Source of the DNA: Nesterenkonia xinjiangensis
Lineage (GTDB): Bacteria > Actinomycetota > Actinomycetes > Actinomycetales > Micrococcaceae
Assembly: GCF_013410745.1 (NCBI RefSeq)
Contig: NZ_JACCFY010000001.1
Coordinates: 1 to 64,000 of the forward strand
DNA: 64,000 nt
Direction: 5' to 3'
Under the pieces are notes generated by a model. The model was not told the DNA's origin. It was given only the letters and a program-made list of their open reading frames with translations, and made no database searches. Made by a program: the position numbers and the translations under genes. This document shows, one piece after another, positions 1 through 7,818 of the stretch (the stretch's first letter is position 1; each line of letters starts with the position of its first letter).

Positions 1-1337
1 TCGAAGAGGGCGATGAGCTCCTCACAGGTGTGGTGGAGCCGCTCGACGGGCACCGCGATGTCCTCCAGCAGGGCGGTGGTGCCGCTGGGCCGACTGCCGG
101 CCACGGCGGTGAACAGGCCCTTGCGGATGTTCCACAGCGCCGTCCGCCGCGCGGAGTCCTGGGAGAGCAGGCTCCCGGGGGCGTCCGGGGAGACGGCGTC
201 GATCGTCGCCAGCGGCAGTCCTGCGAGCGCCTGATCGGCCGCGGCGATCCGTTCGGCGAGGGCGGCGGCGTCGGGCTCCTGGAGCTCCACGAGGAGAGCG
301 GCGTGCCCCACGACGTCGAGATCGGCGAGATCGGCGGGAACCTGAGGGGCCTGCTGCGCGACCCGCAGACTGGCGGCATCCATGAGCTCCACGGTGGCGA
401 ACCCGACCTCTACGAGTGCAGGGATGGCCCGGGCGGCGTCGGCGAGGCTGGCGAAGACCAGCAGGCCGGTGGAGGCGTACGGCCGAACCGGCACGGTGCG
501 GAAGGTGGCCTCGGAGAGGAAGGCGAGGGTCCCTTCGCTTCCGATGACCAGATGCTCGAGGATGTCCGCCGGGCGGTCGTGGTCGAGGAAGGAGTTGAGC
601 CCGTAGCCCATCGTGTTCTTGAGGGAGTGCAGCCGCCGCAGCCGCTCCACCGACTCCGGATCGCTGCGGATCCTTTCGCGCAGCTGCTGCAGGCCGGCGT
701 GGATCCGAGGTTCTCCGGCCTGCAGCCGGGCGTCGGCGTCCTCGGCCCCGGTGTCGACGACGGTGCCGCTGGGCAGCACCAGGACCGCAGAGTCCAAGGT
801 GCGGTAGGTGTTGGCCTCGATGCCGCAGGCCATCCCGGACGAGTTGTTGGCCACGACTCCCCCGATGGTGCAGGCGATCTCCGAGGCAGGGTCCGGCCCG
901 AGCTTGGTGCCGTAGGGCATCAGCCGCGCATTGACCGAGCGGACGGTGCTCCCGGGGCCGGCGCGCACGCGGGCACCGTCGTCGAGCACCTCCACGGAGC
1001 GGAAGCCGCGCCGGGTGTCCACCAGGACCGCGTCGGTCACGGACTGGCCGCTGAGGCTGGTGCCTCCGGAACGGAACGTCACCGGGACGCGGGCGTCGCG
1101 GCAGGCGGCGAGGACCCGTCCGACCTGTGTGACATCGCGGGGCCGGACGACCACCTGCGGGGTGAGCAGGTAGTGGGAGGCGTCGTGGGCGGCGGCCAAC
1201 CGGTCGGTCGCCCGGAGGCCGAGCGCCACACCTGTGGCCTCGAGTACGGACAGCAGCGTCTCGTCCGGCGCCGGCAGCGACCCGACCGCCCCCCGCGCGG
1301 CAGCCGAGTCCTGCGTCTTCTCCGTGGTTCCGCTCAC
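1..1337 (-). CDS. FAD-linked oxidase (D-lactate/2-hydroxyacid dehydrogenase type), C-terminus beyond the window
   Basis: Only the first ~445 residues are present; the gene runs off the left edge. The FAD-binding (PCMH-type) fold is seen at residues ~55-200, with FRSGGTSLSGQ (~88-98) and IGGVVANNSSGM (~158-169). A later IRKGLFTAVAGSRPSGTT stretch is typical of the long bacterial oxidases that carry a C-terminal Fe-S domain, so such a domain is expected outside the window. The GTG start at 1337 overlaps the TGA of the upstream GMC gene by 4 bp (GTGA), indicating translational coupling. Substrate is probably a 2-hydroxy acid (inference); the exact one cannot be read from sequence. Confidence 0.85.
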   Translation of the reverse strand, partial: MSGTTEKTQDSAAARGAVGSLPAPDETLLSVLEATGVALGLRATDRLAAAHDASHYLLTPQVVVRPRDVTQVGRVLAACRDARVPVTFRSGGTSLSGQSVTDAVLVDTRRGFRSVEVLDDGARVRAGPGSTVRSVNARLMPYGTKLGPDPASEIACTIGGVVANNSSGMACGIEANTYRTLDSAVLVLPSGTVVDTGAEDADARLQAGEPRIHAGLQQLRERIRSDPESVERLRRLHSLKNTMGYGLNSFLDHDRPADILEHLVIGSEGTLAFLSEATFRTVPVRPYASTGLLVFASLADAARAIPALVEVGFATVELMDAASLRVAQQAPQVPADLADLDVVGHAALLVELQEPDAAALAERIAAADQALAGLPLATIDAVSPDAPGSLLSQDSARRTALWNIRKGLFTAVAGSRPSGTTALLEDIAVPVERLHHTCEELIALF

Positions 1338-2920
1338 AGCGACTGAGCCCTCAGCTGCTCGGCGATGTACTCCGCCTGGCGGATCGCCAGGGCGACGATG
1401 GTCAGGGTCGGATTGGCCGCCGCACCAGTGGTGAACACCGAACCGTCGCTGATGAACAGGTTGGACACATCATGGGTGCGTCCCCAGCGGTCGACGACGC
1501 CCTCCTCGGGCCGCTCGCTCATCCTGGTCGTCCCCAGATTGTGCGTGGACGGGTACGGCGGAGTGCGGTGAGTCGAGACCGCGTCCACCGCTTGGTAGAC
1601 CTTCTCCCCCTGCCCGTAGGCATGCTCTCGCATGGCCACGTCGTTCGGGTGGTCGTCGTAGTGCACGTTGGGCACCGGCAGCCCATTCTGGTCCTTCACC
1701 GTGGAGTTGAGCGTGACGCGGTTGGACGCCTGGGGCATGTCCTCCCCCACGATCCACGTCCCGGCGGTGTTTGCGTAGGCATCAATGAGTCGAGTGAAGT
1801 CCGGCCCCCAGGCACCGGGCTCGGCGAAGGCCGCCATGAACGCCGGTCCGAGGGAGATGGTCTCCATGTAGTAGCCGCCGGCGAATCCGCGGTCCGGGTC
1901 GTGCAGCGACTCGTCGCAGATGACCCCGGCCATCGTCTCCCCGCGGTTCATCCGCACCGGGTTCTCGAACTGGCCCCACACGGTCCCGGTGAGATGGCGC
2001 ATGTAGTGGCGTCCCACCTGACCGGAGGAGTTCGCCAGCCCATCGGGGAATGCCGGGGTGGCCGAGAGCAGGAGCAGCCTGGAGGTCTCGATCGCGTTGG
2101 CCGCCACGCACACCACCTTCGCTCTCTGGCGGTGAAGATTCCCCTCAGAGTCGAGATACAGGACGGCATCGACCGTGCCTTCGGCGTCATGGGTGATCTG
2201 CACGGCCTGGGACTCCGGGCGGAGGTCCAGCAGCCCGGTCTTCAGCGCTCGGGGGATCTCGCGGACCATGATCGACCATTTGGAGCCGTTCTTGTCCCCT
2301 TGGAAGTTGAAGCCGTCCTGGATGGAGGCCGGTCGCCCGTCATACTCCTCGGCGTTGGTGGCATAGGGGCCGGTGGCGTAGAAGCGGTAGCCGACCCTCT
2401 CGGCGCCGTTGGCGAAGACCTTGTAGTTGTTGTTGGCAGGAAGCGGCTTGCGCCCGTGCACATGGGTGGATCCCATGGCCTGCTCCGCCAGGTCGTAGTA
2501 CGGCTCGAGTTCCTGAAGACTGATCGGCCAGTCCAGGAGATCCGCGTCGTCGACCCGCCCGTAGACGCTGCGGGCCTTGAACTCATGGCTCTTGAACCGC
2601 GGTGTGGCACCCGACCAATGGGTGGTGGTCCCTCCCACCGCTTTGACGATCCAGGCCGGAAGGTTGGGGAAGTCCCGGGCGATGCGCCAGGAACCGCTGG
2701 TGGTCCGCGGATCCAGCCAGGCCATCTGATTGAAGGCCTCCCACTCATCATTGACATAGTCCTCACCCGTGAGCTGGGGACCGGCCTCGAGGACCACCAC
2801 GGGGATACCACGGCCCGTGAGCTCGTGGGCCAAGGTCCCTCCACCGGCGCCGGATCCGATGATGACCACGGCGTCCTCCTCCGCCTCGATGCGGGCGCCG
2901 TTCGTGGATCCTGCCATCAC
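1334..2920 (-). CDS. GMC family oxidoreductase (gluconate/sugar-alcohol dehydrogenase-like flavoprotein)
   Basis: 528 aa. A Rossmann FAD site, VVIIGSGAGGGTLAHEL, lies near residues 18-34. The C-terminal GMC signature contains THNLGTTRMS followed by NLFISDGSVFTTGAAANPT. GMC enzymes oxidise alcohols or sugars using FAD. Its start overlaps the stop of the small subunit gene by 4 bp, and its stop overlaps the next oxidase, so three flavoenzyme-related genes form a tight operon. The small-subunit partner points to the gluconate 2-dehydrogenase-like branch. No signal peptide is seen, so a cytoplasmic location is likely. True substrate unknown. Confidence 0.88.
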   Translation of the reverse strand: MMAGSTNGARIEAEEDAVVIIGSGAGGGTLAHELTGRGIPVVVLEAGPQLTGEDYVNDEWEAFNQMAWLDPRTTSGSWRIARDFPNLPAWIVKAVGGTTTHWSGATPRFKSHEFKARSVYGRVDDADLLDWPISLQELEPYYDLAEQAMGSTHVHGRKPLPANNNYKVFANGAERVGYRFYATGPYATNAEEYDGRPASIQDGFNFQGDKNGSKWSIMVREIPRALKTGLLDLRPESQAVQITHDAEGTVDAVLYLDSEGNLHRQRAKVVCVAANAIETSRLLLLSATPAFPDGLANSSGQVGRHYMRHLTGTVWGQFENPVRMNRGETMAGVICDESLHDPDRGFAGGYYMETISLGPAFMAAFAEPGAWGPDFTRLIDAYANTAGTWIVGEDMPQASNRVTLNSTVKDQNGLPVPNVHYDDHPNDVAMREHAYGQGEKVYQAVDAVSTHRTPPYPSTHNLGTTRMSERPEEGVVDRWGRTHDVSNLFISDGSVFTTGAAANPTLTIVALAIRQAEYIAEQLRAQSL

Positions 2921-3498
2921 TTCTTCACCTCTTCCATGTCGCAGCTCGTGGTGCCGGGCTGATTGGTGCTGTCGACGCGCCGTTCCGCGGCGGCCGGGCG
3001 CGGCACCTCGAGAGCGTGCGGGGCGATGTCGGGCATCTGCTCGCCCTCGGGGTACTCGATCCTCGGGTCAGGCAGCCAGTCGAGGTCGTCGAACCCGCGG
3101 TGCAGGTAGCCCCCTCTGTCGAAGGACGGCCCCTCATAGCCGACGGCCTCCCACACCTCGGCGTCGTCATAGAGGTTCAGCACCGCGGTGCGCCGGACGA
3201 AACCGAAGAACTCGGTACCGTCGACCCGCCGCAGGATCCTCAGTGCCTCGTCCGGGTCGACCTCACGGAAATCGCCCCCGGCGAGGTGGTTGAGCGAGAG
3301 CAGTCCCTGGGTGAGCGCGACTCGGAACCAGGTCTCCTCCTCGGCTTCCTTGAGGATGGTGTCCGCGGTGCGCTCATAGGGACCGTCCGAAAATTGCGGA
3401 TGGGGGAAGGCGATGCGCAGGACACGGATCAGCGCCTGCCGCGCCTCCTCCGTCATCTGGGTCGCATTGAGCGAGGGGTACTTCGCAGGGAAGACCAT
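2917..3498 (-). CDS. Gluconate 2-dehydrogenase subunit 3 family protein
   Basis: 193 aa, first gene of the minus-strand flavoenzyme operon. Resemblance to the small (gamma) subunit family of membrane gluconate 2-dehydrogenases is judged from size, acidic helical content and its fixed position directly before a GMC flavoprotein. Unlike classical family members it has no Tat signal, and no cytochrome c subunit is encoded nearby, so the electron acceptor is unclear. The gene starts ~80 bp from a 19-bp palindrome that is probably the IclR operator. Confidence 0.72.
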   Translation of the reverse strand: MVFPAKYPSLNATQMTEEARQALIRVLRIAFPHPQFSDGPYERTADTILKEAEEETWFRVALTQGLLSLNHLAGGDFREVDPDEALRILRRVDGTEFFGFVRRTAVLNLYDDAEVWEAVGYEGPSFDRGGYLHRGFDDLDWLPDPRIEYPEGEQMPDIAPHALEVPRPAAAERRVDSTNQPGTTSCDMEEVKK

Positions 3499-3581
3499 GA
3501 GTCTGCTCCTTCGTCTGCTGCGTAGGCTGCTGCCAGCGGGTGCCCTGAAGCTATGTGATCTGCCACACTGTCACCAGGTCG

Positions 3582-3600
3582 ATTCTCATCACATGAGAAC
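3582..3600. promoter_or_regulatory. Putative IclR operator, copy 1
   Basis: Palindrome ATTCTCAT-CAC-ATGAGAAC between the divergent flavoenzyme operon and the IclR gene. The same motif recurs at 4444-4462 before the SDR gene, with the same arm length and 3-bp spacer. Matching copies at both promoters around a regulator gene support operator function (inference). Confidence 0.6.
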
Positions 3601-3642
3601 CCCGATCCGTGCCCGGGGCGGGCACGGGAAGAGGAGGAGCCC

Positions 3643-4398
3643 ATGCCACAGACTGCTGTGATCACACGGGTCTTCTCCGTGCTGGAGGCGGTCTCCGGCA
3701 GCGGCAGCGCGAGCGCCAAGGAGGTCGCCGAGCGCCTCGAGATACCTCTGCCCACCGTCTATCGGCTGCTGCACAAGCTGGTCGACGCCGGGTATCTGAC
3801 CCACCTGCGTGAGGCGGGCCGCTTCGAACTGGGTCCGAAGGTCTTCGACCTCGGCCTGTCCTTCCGACAGCGGCTGATCGCCCCCTCCCCGATCCGACAG
3901 GCCACCGACGAGCTGCACCGCACTCTGGGGACCGCGGCCTACTTCGCGATCTACCGGGGGTCGGACATCCTGCTCACTCACCTCTCAGACTGCGAGACCC
4001 ACCCCCGGCTGCGGCCGCTGCGGTTCGGCTTCCATGAGGCAGCCCACGCCACGGCCTTCGGAAAGATCCTGCTCTCCGGGATGCCGGAGGATCAGTGCTC
4101 GGCCTATCTGCGGGCCCGAGGGATGGTCCGACTGACCGAGCACACCATCGTGGACCCCGTGCTGCTGGCCGACCACCTCCAGGACGTGTCCACCCGTGGA
4201 ATCGCCTGGGAGCAGGAGGAGTTCATCGCGCGACAGACCTGCGCGGCGGTGGGCATACGCAATGCCCAGGGGGTCAACGTGGGCGCGTTGGCGATCAGCA
4301 TGCCCGCTCAGCAGAGCAGCAGCCGGGAGCGGGAGGTGGAGGCGGCGCTGCGGGAGTACGCCGGACGCTGCAGCCGATACCTGCGCGCCGCCGGCTGA
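3643..4398 (+). CDS. IclR family transcriptional regulator
   Basis: 251 aa, normal family length. An N-terminal winged helix (~1-65: ITRVFSVLEAV... SAKEVAERLEIPLPTVYRLLHKLVDAGYL region) is followed by an IclR effector-binding GAF-like domain with HATAFGKILLSGMP and the conserved late VGIRNAQGVNVGALAISMP segment. A strong GAGGAG Shine-Dalgarno precedes the ATG. It lies between two gene sets that each carry one copy of a 19-bp palindrome, so it probably controls both the oxidase operon and the SDR/monooxygenase pair in response to a substrate or intermediate. Confidence 0.92.
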   Translation: MPQTAVITRVFSVLEAVSGSGSASAKEVAERLEIPLPTVYRLLHKLVDAGYLTHLREAGRFELGPKVFDLGLSFRQRLIAPSPIRQATDELHRTLGTAAYFAIYRGSDILLTHLSDCETHPRLRPLRFGFHEAAHATAFGKILLSGMPEDQCSAYLRARGMVRLTEHTIVDPVLLADHLQDVSTRGIAWEQEEFIARQTCAAVGIRNAQGVNVGALAISMPAQQSSSREREVEAALREYAGRCSRYLRAAG

Positions 4399-4443
4399 CC
4401 CGGCGTCCCGCCTCTTCCTGCCTCAGCGACTCCAGGCCGCCGT

Positions 4444-4462
4444 GTTCTCATCTGGTGAGAAC
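4444..4462. promoter_or_regulatory. Putative IclR operator, copy 2
   Basis: GTTCTCAT-CTG-GTGAGAAC, a near-perfect palindrome ~110 bp before the SDR start and 45 bp after the IclR stop. It shares both half-sites with the copy at 3582-3600. Confidence 0.6.
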
Positions 4463-4574
4463 GTGACTTCCGCCACGTGGATGCGATGTGAGCAGAATGC
4501 TGCCACCGATCGTCTCGCCGGCATCTCGGCGCCCCGCATCGGACCAGTCCATCGATCCAGCACTGGAGGCTGAC

Positions 4575-5405
4575 ATGCGCACCGAACCCATCCCTGACGC
4601 CGTTGCGGGGGCCCGCCATGAGGAGCACACAGCTCGAACCGCCGTGGTCACCGGTGCGGCCCGAGGCATCGGCCGGGGCATCGCCGAACGACTCGGCCGC
4701 GATGGACTGCATGTCGTGGTCGCTGACCTGCCAGGCGCCGTCGAGGGGGTGGAAGAGACGGCGCAGACGATCCGTGAGGCCGGCGGCACCGCCACCGAGG
4801 CGGAGGTCGACATCACCTCCGAGGCATCCACCGAGGCACTGGTCAGGACCGCCGCGGATGTCGGCGGGCAGCTGGACGTCTTCGTCGCCAATGCGGGAAT
4901 CGCCCAGGTGGAGGAGCTGGTCGACTACTCCGTCGCCGACTTCCAGACCATGCTGGACGTCAACGTCACCGGGATGTTCCTCTCCTACCGGACCGCCGCC
5001 CGGCAGATGATCGCCCAGGGCACCGGGGGCAAGATCATCGGCGCGGCCTCGATCGTCGCCTTTCGGCCCTTCGCGCTGCTTGGCCCGTACTCCGCCTCCA
5101 AGTGGGCAGTCCGTGGGCTGACCCAGGCAGCTGCGATGGAGTGGGCCGACCACGGCATCACCGTCAACGCCTATGGTCCCGGAATCGTGGGAACCGCCAT
5201 GTGGGATCTCATCGATGAGAAGCTCGGCGCGAAGGAAGGGCTGCAGAAGGGCGAAGCCCTGGAGCAGAACGCGCGCTCCATCCTGCTGGGGCGGGTGTCG
5301 GTGCCAGCGGACGTGGCCCAGCTCGTCTCGTTCCTCTCGTCCCCCGATTCCGACTACATCACCGGACAGACCATACTGGTGGACGGCGGCATCCAGTTCT
5401 CCTGA
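4575..5405 (+). CDS. SDR family NAD(P)-dependent oxidoreductase
   Basis: 276 aa from the ATG at 4575, chosen because GGAGG sits 5 bp upstream; an upstream in-frame start at 4488 has no such site. Classical short-chain dehydrogenase: cofactor motif TGAARGIG, NAG, active-site Ser in GAASIVAF, and Tyr-x3-Lys in YSASKWAVRGLT. It ends with the family YITGQTILVDGG. Such enzymes interconvert alcohols and ketones; acetoin/diol or sugar alcohol substrates are possible. It is followed by a small monooxygenase and preceded by a putative IclR operator, so it probably acts in the same catabolic pathway as the flavoenzyme operon. Confidence 0.93.
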   Translation: MRTEPIPDAVAGARHEEHTARTAVVTGAARGIGRGIAERLGRDGLHVVVADLPGAVEGVEETAQTIREAGGTATEAEVDITSEASTEALVRTAADVGGQLDVFVANAGIAQVEELVDYSVADFQTMLDVNVTGMFLSYRTAARQMIAQGTGGKIIGAASIVAFRPFALLGPYSASKWAVRGLTQAAAMEWADHGITVNAYGPGIVGTAMWDLIDEKLGAKEGLQKGEALEQNARSILLGRVSVPADVAQLVSFLSSPDSDYITGQTILVDGGIQFS

Positions 5406-5450
5406 CGCCTGCCCGAAGCCCATCCCCCTCCCGACCCGAAGGAGAGAACC

Positions 5451-5780
5451 ATGATCTTCATCGTCGTGAAGTTCCAGGTCAAGCCAGAGCTGGCTGACCA
5501 GTGGCCCGAGATCACCCGTGAGTTCACCGAGGCGACGCGGGCCGAACCCGGCAACAAGTGGTACGAGTGGTCACGCAGCCTGGAGGACCCGAACGAGTAC
5601 GTCCTCGTCGAGGCCTTCGACGACGACGCCGCGGCCGCGCACGTCACCAGCGAGCACTTCCAGAAGGCCACGGCCCAGGGGAGCCCCATGCACCAGGCGC
5701 TGGTGTCGACCCCGAAGATCATCTCTCGGAAGATCGACGGCGACGACTGGGACGAGATGGGCGAGATGACGGTCAGCTGA
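5451..5780 (+). CDS. Antibiotic biosynthesis monooxygenase (ABM) domain protein, putative quinol monooxygenase
   Basis: 109 aa, a single ferredoxin-like ABM domain: an opening beta strand IFIVVKFQVKPE, then EPGNKWYEWSRSLEDPNEYVLVEAF, and an HVTSEHFQKA helix. Family members such as YgiN oxidise quinols without a cofactor or act as small chaperone-like dimers. A GAAGGAGAG ribosome site precedes the ATG, 45 bp after the SDR gene, so the two are co-transcribed. The family name does not imply antibiotic synthesis here. Confidence 0.85.
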   Translation: MIFIVVKFQVKPELADQWPEITREFTEATRAEPGNKWYEWSRSLEDPNEYVLVEAFDDDAAAAHVTSEHFQKATAQGSPMHQALVSTPKIISRKIDGDDWDEMGEMTVS

Positions 5781-5807
5781 ACCTGCCCTCTCCGCTGCCG
5801 AGCCCGG

Positions 5808-5843
5808 CCCGTCGGGCCCTCCGTTCCGGGAGGGCCCGACGGG
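5808..5843. terminator. Bidirectional hairpin terminator
   Basis: A 15-bp perfect stem (5808-5822 with 5829-5843, 6-nt loop) sits exactly between the convergent stops at 5780 (+) and 5846 (-). There is no long T-tract on either side. Confidence 0.75.
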
Positions 5844-5845
5844 GC

Positions 5846-7378
5846 TCAGCCTCGGGCCGGGGGTGTCGCGCTCTCGGTCAGCGTCGCGGTGGCCCGCTGG
5901 CTCTCTGCGCTGGGCGGCCGCAGCCAGGACCCCACCACACAGATCCCGAAGTTCAGCAGCAGCCCGTAGGTGCCGCCGTGCACACCGAGGAACGTACTGT
6001 GGCCGCTGAGCGTCATCACGGCGGCGACTGCGGCCCCGACCAGCATGCCCCAGAACACCGCGGTCGAGGACAGCCGCCGCCAGTAGAGTCCGAGCACGAA
6101 CGCCGGCGCCACCTGGACCAGGATCTCGAACTTCAGCACGAAGATCTGATACAGCGTGCCCGGCGGGTTCCAGGCGATCCACAGCAGCAGGGCGATGAGC
6201 ACGATGCCGGTGATCTTGCCCACCAGCACCTTCTGCCTGTCCGAGGCGGCAGGACGGATGAGCTTGCCGTAGATGTCGTGGGAGATCATCGAGGAGAAGC
6301 TCAGCAGCACCGAGTCCGCGGTGGAGACGATCGCGCCGACCACGGCACCGAACAGGATCACCATCGTCCAGTAGAAGAACGGGTTGAGTGAGGCGACGTC
6401 GTTGGCCAGCATCCCGACCAGCTCCTCGGAAGCAGAGACGTCCAGCCCCGGGTAGAGGTCGATGCAGATGATGCCGACGACGAACACCAGCCCGGAGGTG
6501 ATGAACGGCATCCAGGTCATCCGGGCCAGGGACCGCTTCAGGATCCGTTCGGACCGTGAGGAGTAGATGCGCTGGATGGCGTGGGGGTACATGGCCGCGC
6601 CGAATCCCACGATCACGAGCATCGAGAGCCAGTTGATCGAGGTCAGCGTGTCAGGAACGCCGATCTTCTCCGGCTCGTTCTCCGCGATGGAGGCCGTGAG
6701 GTCCGTGATCCCGCCGCCGGTCAGGGCGAGGGCGCCGACCAGCATGATCACGATGCCGACCATGAGGATGATCCCCTGCATCGCATCGGTGATGGCGACC
6801 GCGCGCATGCCGCCCAGCCATTCATAGACCAGCATGACCACGATGAAGGCGATGACGGCCCATCCATAGGGGATGGCCCCGCCGGTGAGCCCGGAGACGG
6901 CGTGGCCGATCGCGACCAGCTGCTCCAACAGGTAGTTGGCCAGGCCCCAGAGCATCAGCACGATGGCCAGTGCCGTGACCGCCCGGGAGTGGAAGCGCTG
7001 GCTGATCCAGTCCGTCGGCGTGACGAAGCCGCGCTTCTTCCCCACCGCGTAGAGCCGGGGCGCGAAGAGCAGATAGATGCCGATGATCACGGTGAAGAAC
7101 GGAATCGACTGCAACCAGGAGAAGCCCTCCCGATAGGCCTGTGGAGCGTAGCCGACCACCGTGTTGCCGCTGTACTGGGTGGCGTACAAGGTGAAGAAGA
7201 GCGTGATCACGCCCAGGTTCCGCCCGGCCAGGTAGTACTCGCTGACGCTGCGGCCCAGACCCTTGCCCCGGCCGCACAGCCAGCCGATGAGGATCATCGC
7301 GGCCGCGTAGAGACACAGGATGATGATCGCGTCGGCACCGGCGAAGGCGAGCTGAGCGTCCATGGTCTCGTCATCCAT
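5846..7378 (-). CDS. Sodium:solute symporter family transporter
   Basis: 510 aa, multi-pass (about 13 hydrophobic segments). SSS hallmarks are seen: SEYYLAGRNLG near residue 40, a QYSGNTVVGYAPQAYREGF-type TM2 region, and VYEWLGGMRAVAITDAMQG. It imports an organic solute with Na+. It overlaps the small membrane protein upstream by 8 bp and is divergent from a CoA-transferase/lyase operon across a region with two GTATAC operators. The imported compound is therefore probably the carboxylic acid those enzymes activate and cleave (inference). Confidence 0.92.
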   Translation of the reverse strand: MDDETMDAQLAFAGADAIIILCLYAAAMILIGWLCGRGKGLGRSVSEYYLAGRNLGVITLFFTLYATQYSGNTVVGYAPQAYREGFSWLQSIPFFTVIIGIYLLFAPRLYAVGKKRGFVTPTDWISQRFHSRAVTALAIVLMLWGLANYLLEQLVAIGHAVSGLTGGAIPYGWAVIAFIVVMLVYEWLGGMRAVAITDAMQGIILMVGIVIMLVGALALTGGGITDLTASIAENEPEKIGVPDTLTSINWLSMLVIVGFGAAMYPHAIQRIYSSRSERILKRSLARMTWMPFITSGLVFVVGIICIDLYPGLDVSASEELVGMLANDVASLNPFFYWTMVILFGAVVGAIVSTADSVLLSFSSMISHDIYGKLIRPAASDRQKVLVGKITGIVLIALLLWIAWNPPGTLYQIFVLKFEILVQVAPAFVLGLYWRRLSSTAVFWGMLVGAAVAAVMTLSGHSTFLGVHGGTYGLLLNFGICVVGSWLRPPSAESQRATATLTESATPPARG

Positions 7379-7604
7379 GGTTCTTCGCCTCCTCCTCGTC
7401 CTCGACGATGTTCCATTGCGTGAGGCAGACCCAGGTGAGGAACGCGCTGAGCCCTGCCGAGAGGGCGAGCACGATGACGACCCAGTATGGGATGCCGAAC
7501 AGGAACGGCTCGATGCTGCCCTCCGGCAGGAACCATGGGGCGTTGAAGAGGACGAGCGCGCCCAGCACGGCCCAGATCCATGGCCTTCGGATGGGTTCCT
7601 TCAT
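7371..7604 (-). CDS. Small two-TM membrane protein, symporter partner (DUF3311-like)
   Basis: 77 aa from the ATG at 7604 (MKEPIRRPW). This start is preferred over the upstream in-frame ones because GAAGGA lies ~7 bp before it. Two hydrophobic segments surround a GIPYWVVIV stretch. Small proteins of this kind usually precede an SSS symporter gene, as here with an 8-bp overlap, and are thought to be accessory subunits. Assignment to DUF3311 is from size, context and hydropathy only. Confidence 0.65.
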   Translation of the reverse strand: MKEPIRRPWIWAVLGALVLFNAPWFLPEGSIEPFLFGIPYWVVIVLALSAGLSAFLTWVCLTQWNIVEDEEEAKNHG

Positions 7605-7624
7605 GTCCATATCCTTCGGAAAGT

Positions 7625-7635
7625 TGTATACGAAG
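7625..7635. promoter_or_regulatory. Putative GntR/FCD operator, copy 1 (symporter side)
   Basis: TTGTATACGAA, fitting the GT-N(2)-AC core of FadR-subfamily GntR operators. It lies ~20 bp upstream of the small membrane protein start. Its reverse complement (TTCGTATACAA) matches the second site at 7738-7750. Confidence 0.5.
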
Positions 7636-7737
7636 CTGCTGCCACTTGACTGCCCCACGTGTGCTGCGGAGGCCTGAGAGGCTCCACTGCAGCCATCTGG
7701 TGTCGATTCGGCGACGGCGGACGCGGCGACGGAAGGA

Positions 7738-7750
7738 ATCGTATACTATT
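7738..7750. promoter_or_regulatory. Putative GntR/FCD operator, copy 2, overlapping a -10 box
   Basis: ATCGTATACTATT upstream of the CoA-transferase. The core GTATAC overlaps TATACT (7742-7747), a good -10 hexamer for the rightward operon, so binding would block transcription. The site is surrounded by GC-rich sequence and stands out by composition. Confidence 0.5.
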
Positions 7751-7818
7751 GTGTGTGATTTCGCTCACTGCGCCCGCCCGAGGCGGCCGGCCCGACCCAC
7801 CCAGGAGGACCCACCACG

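Noticed and set aside
30-1346. 438-codon plus-strand frame at the left edge
   Set aside because: Antisense to the FAD-linked oxidase, whose motifs are clear.
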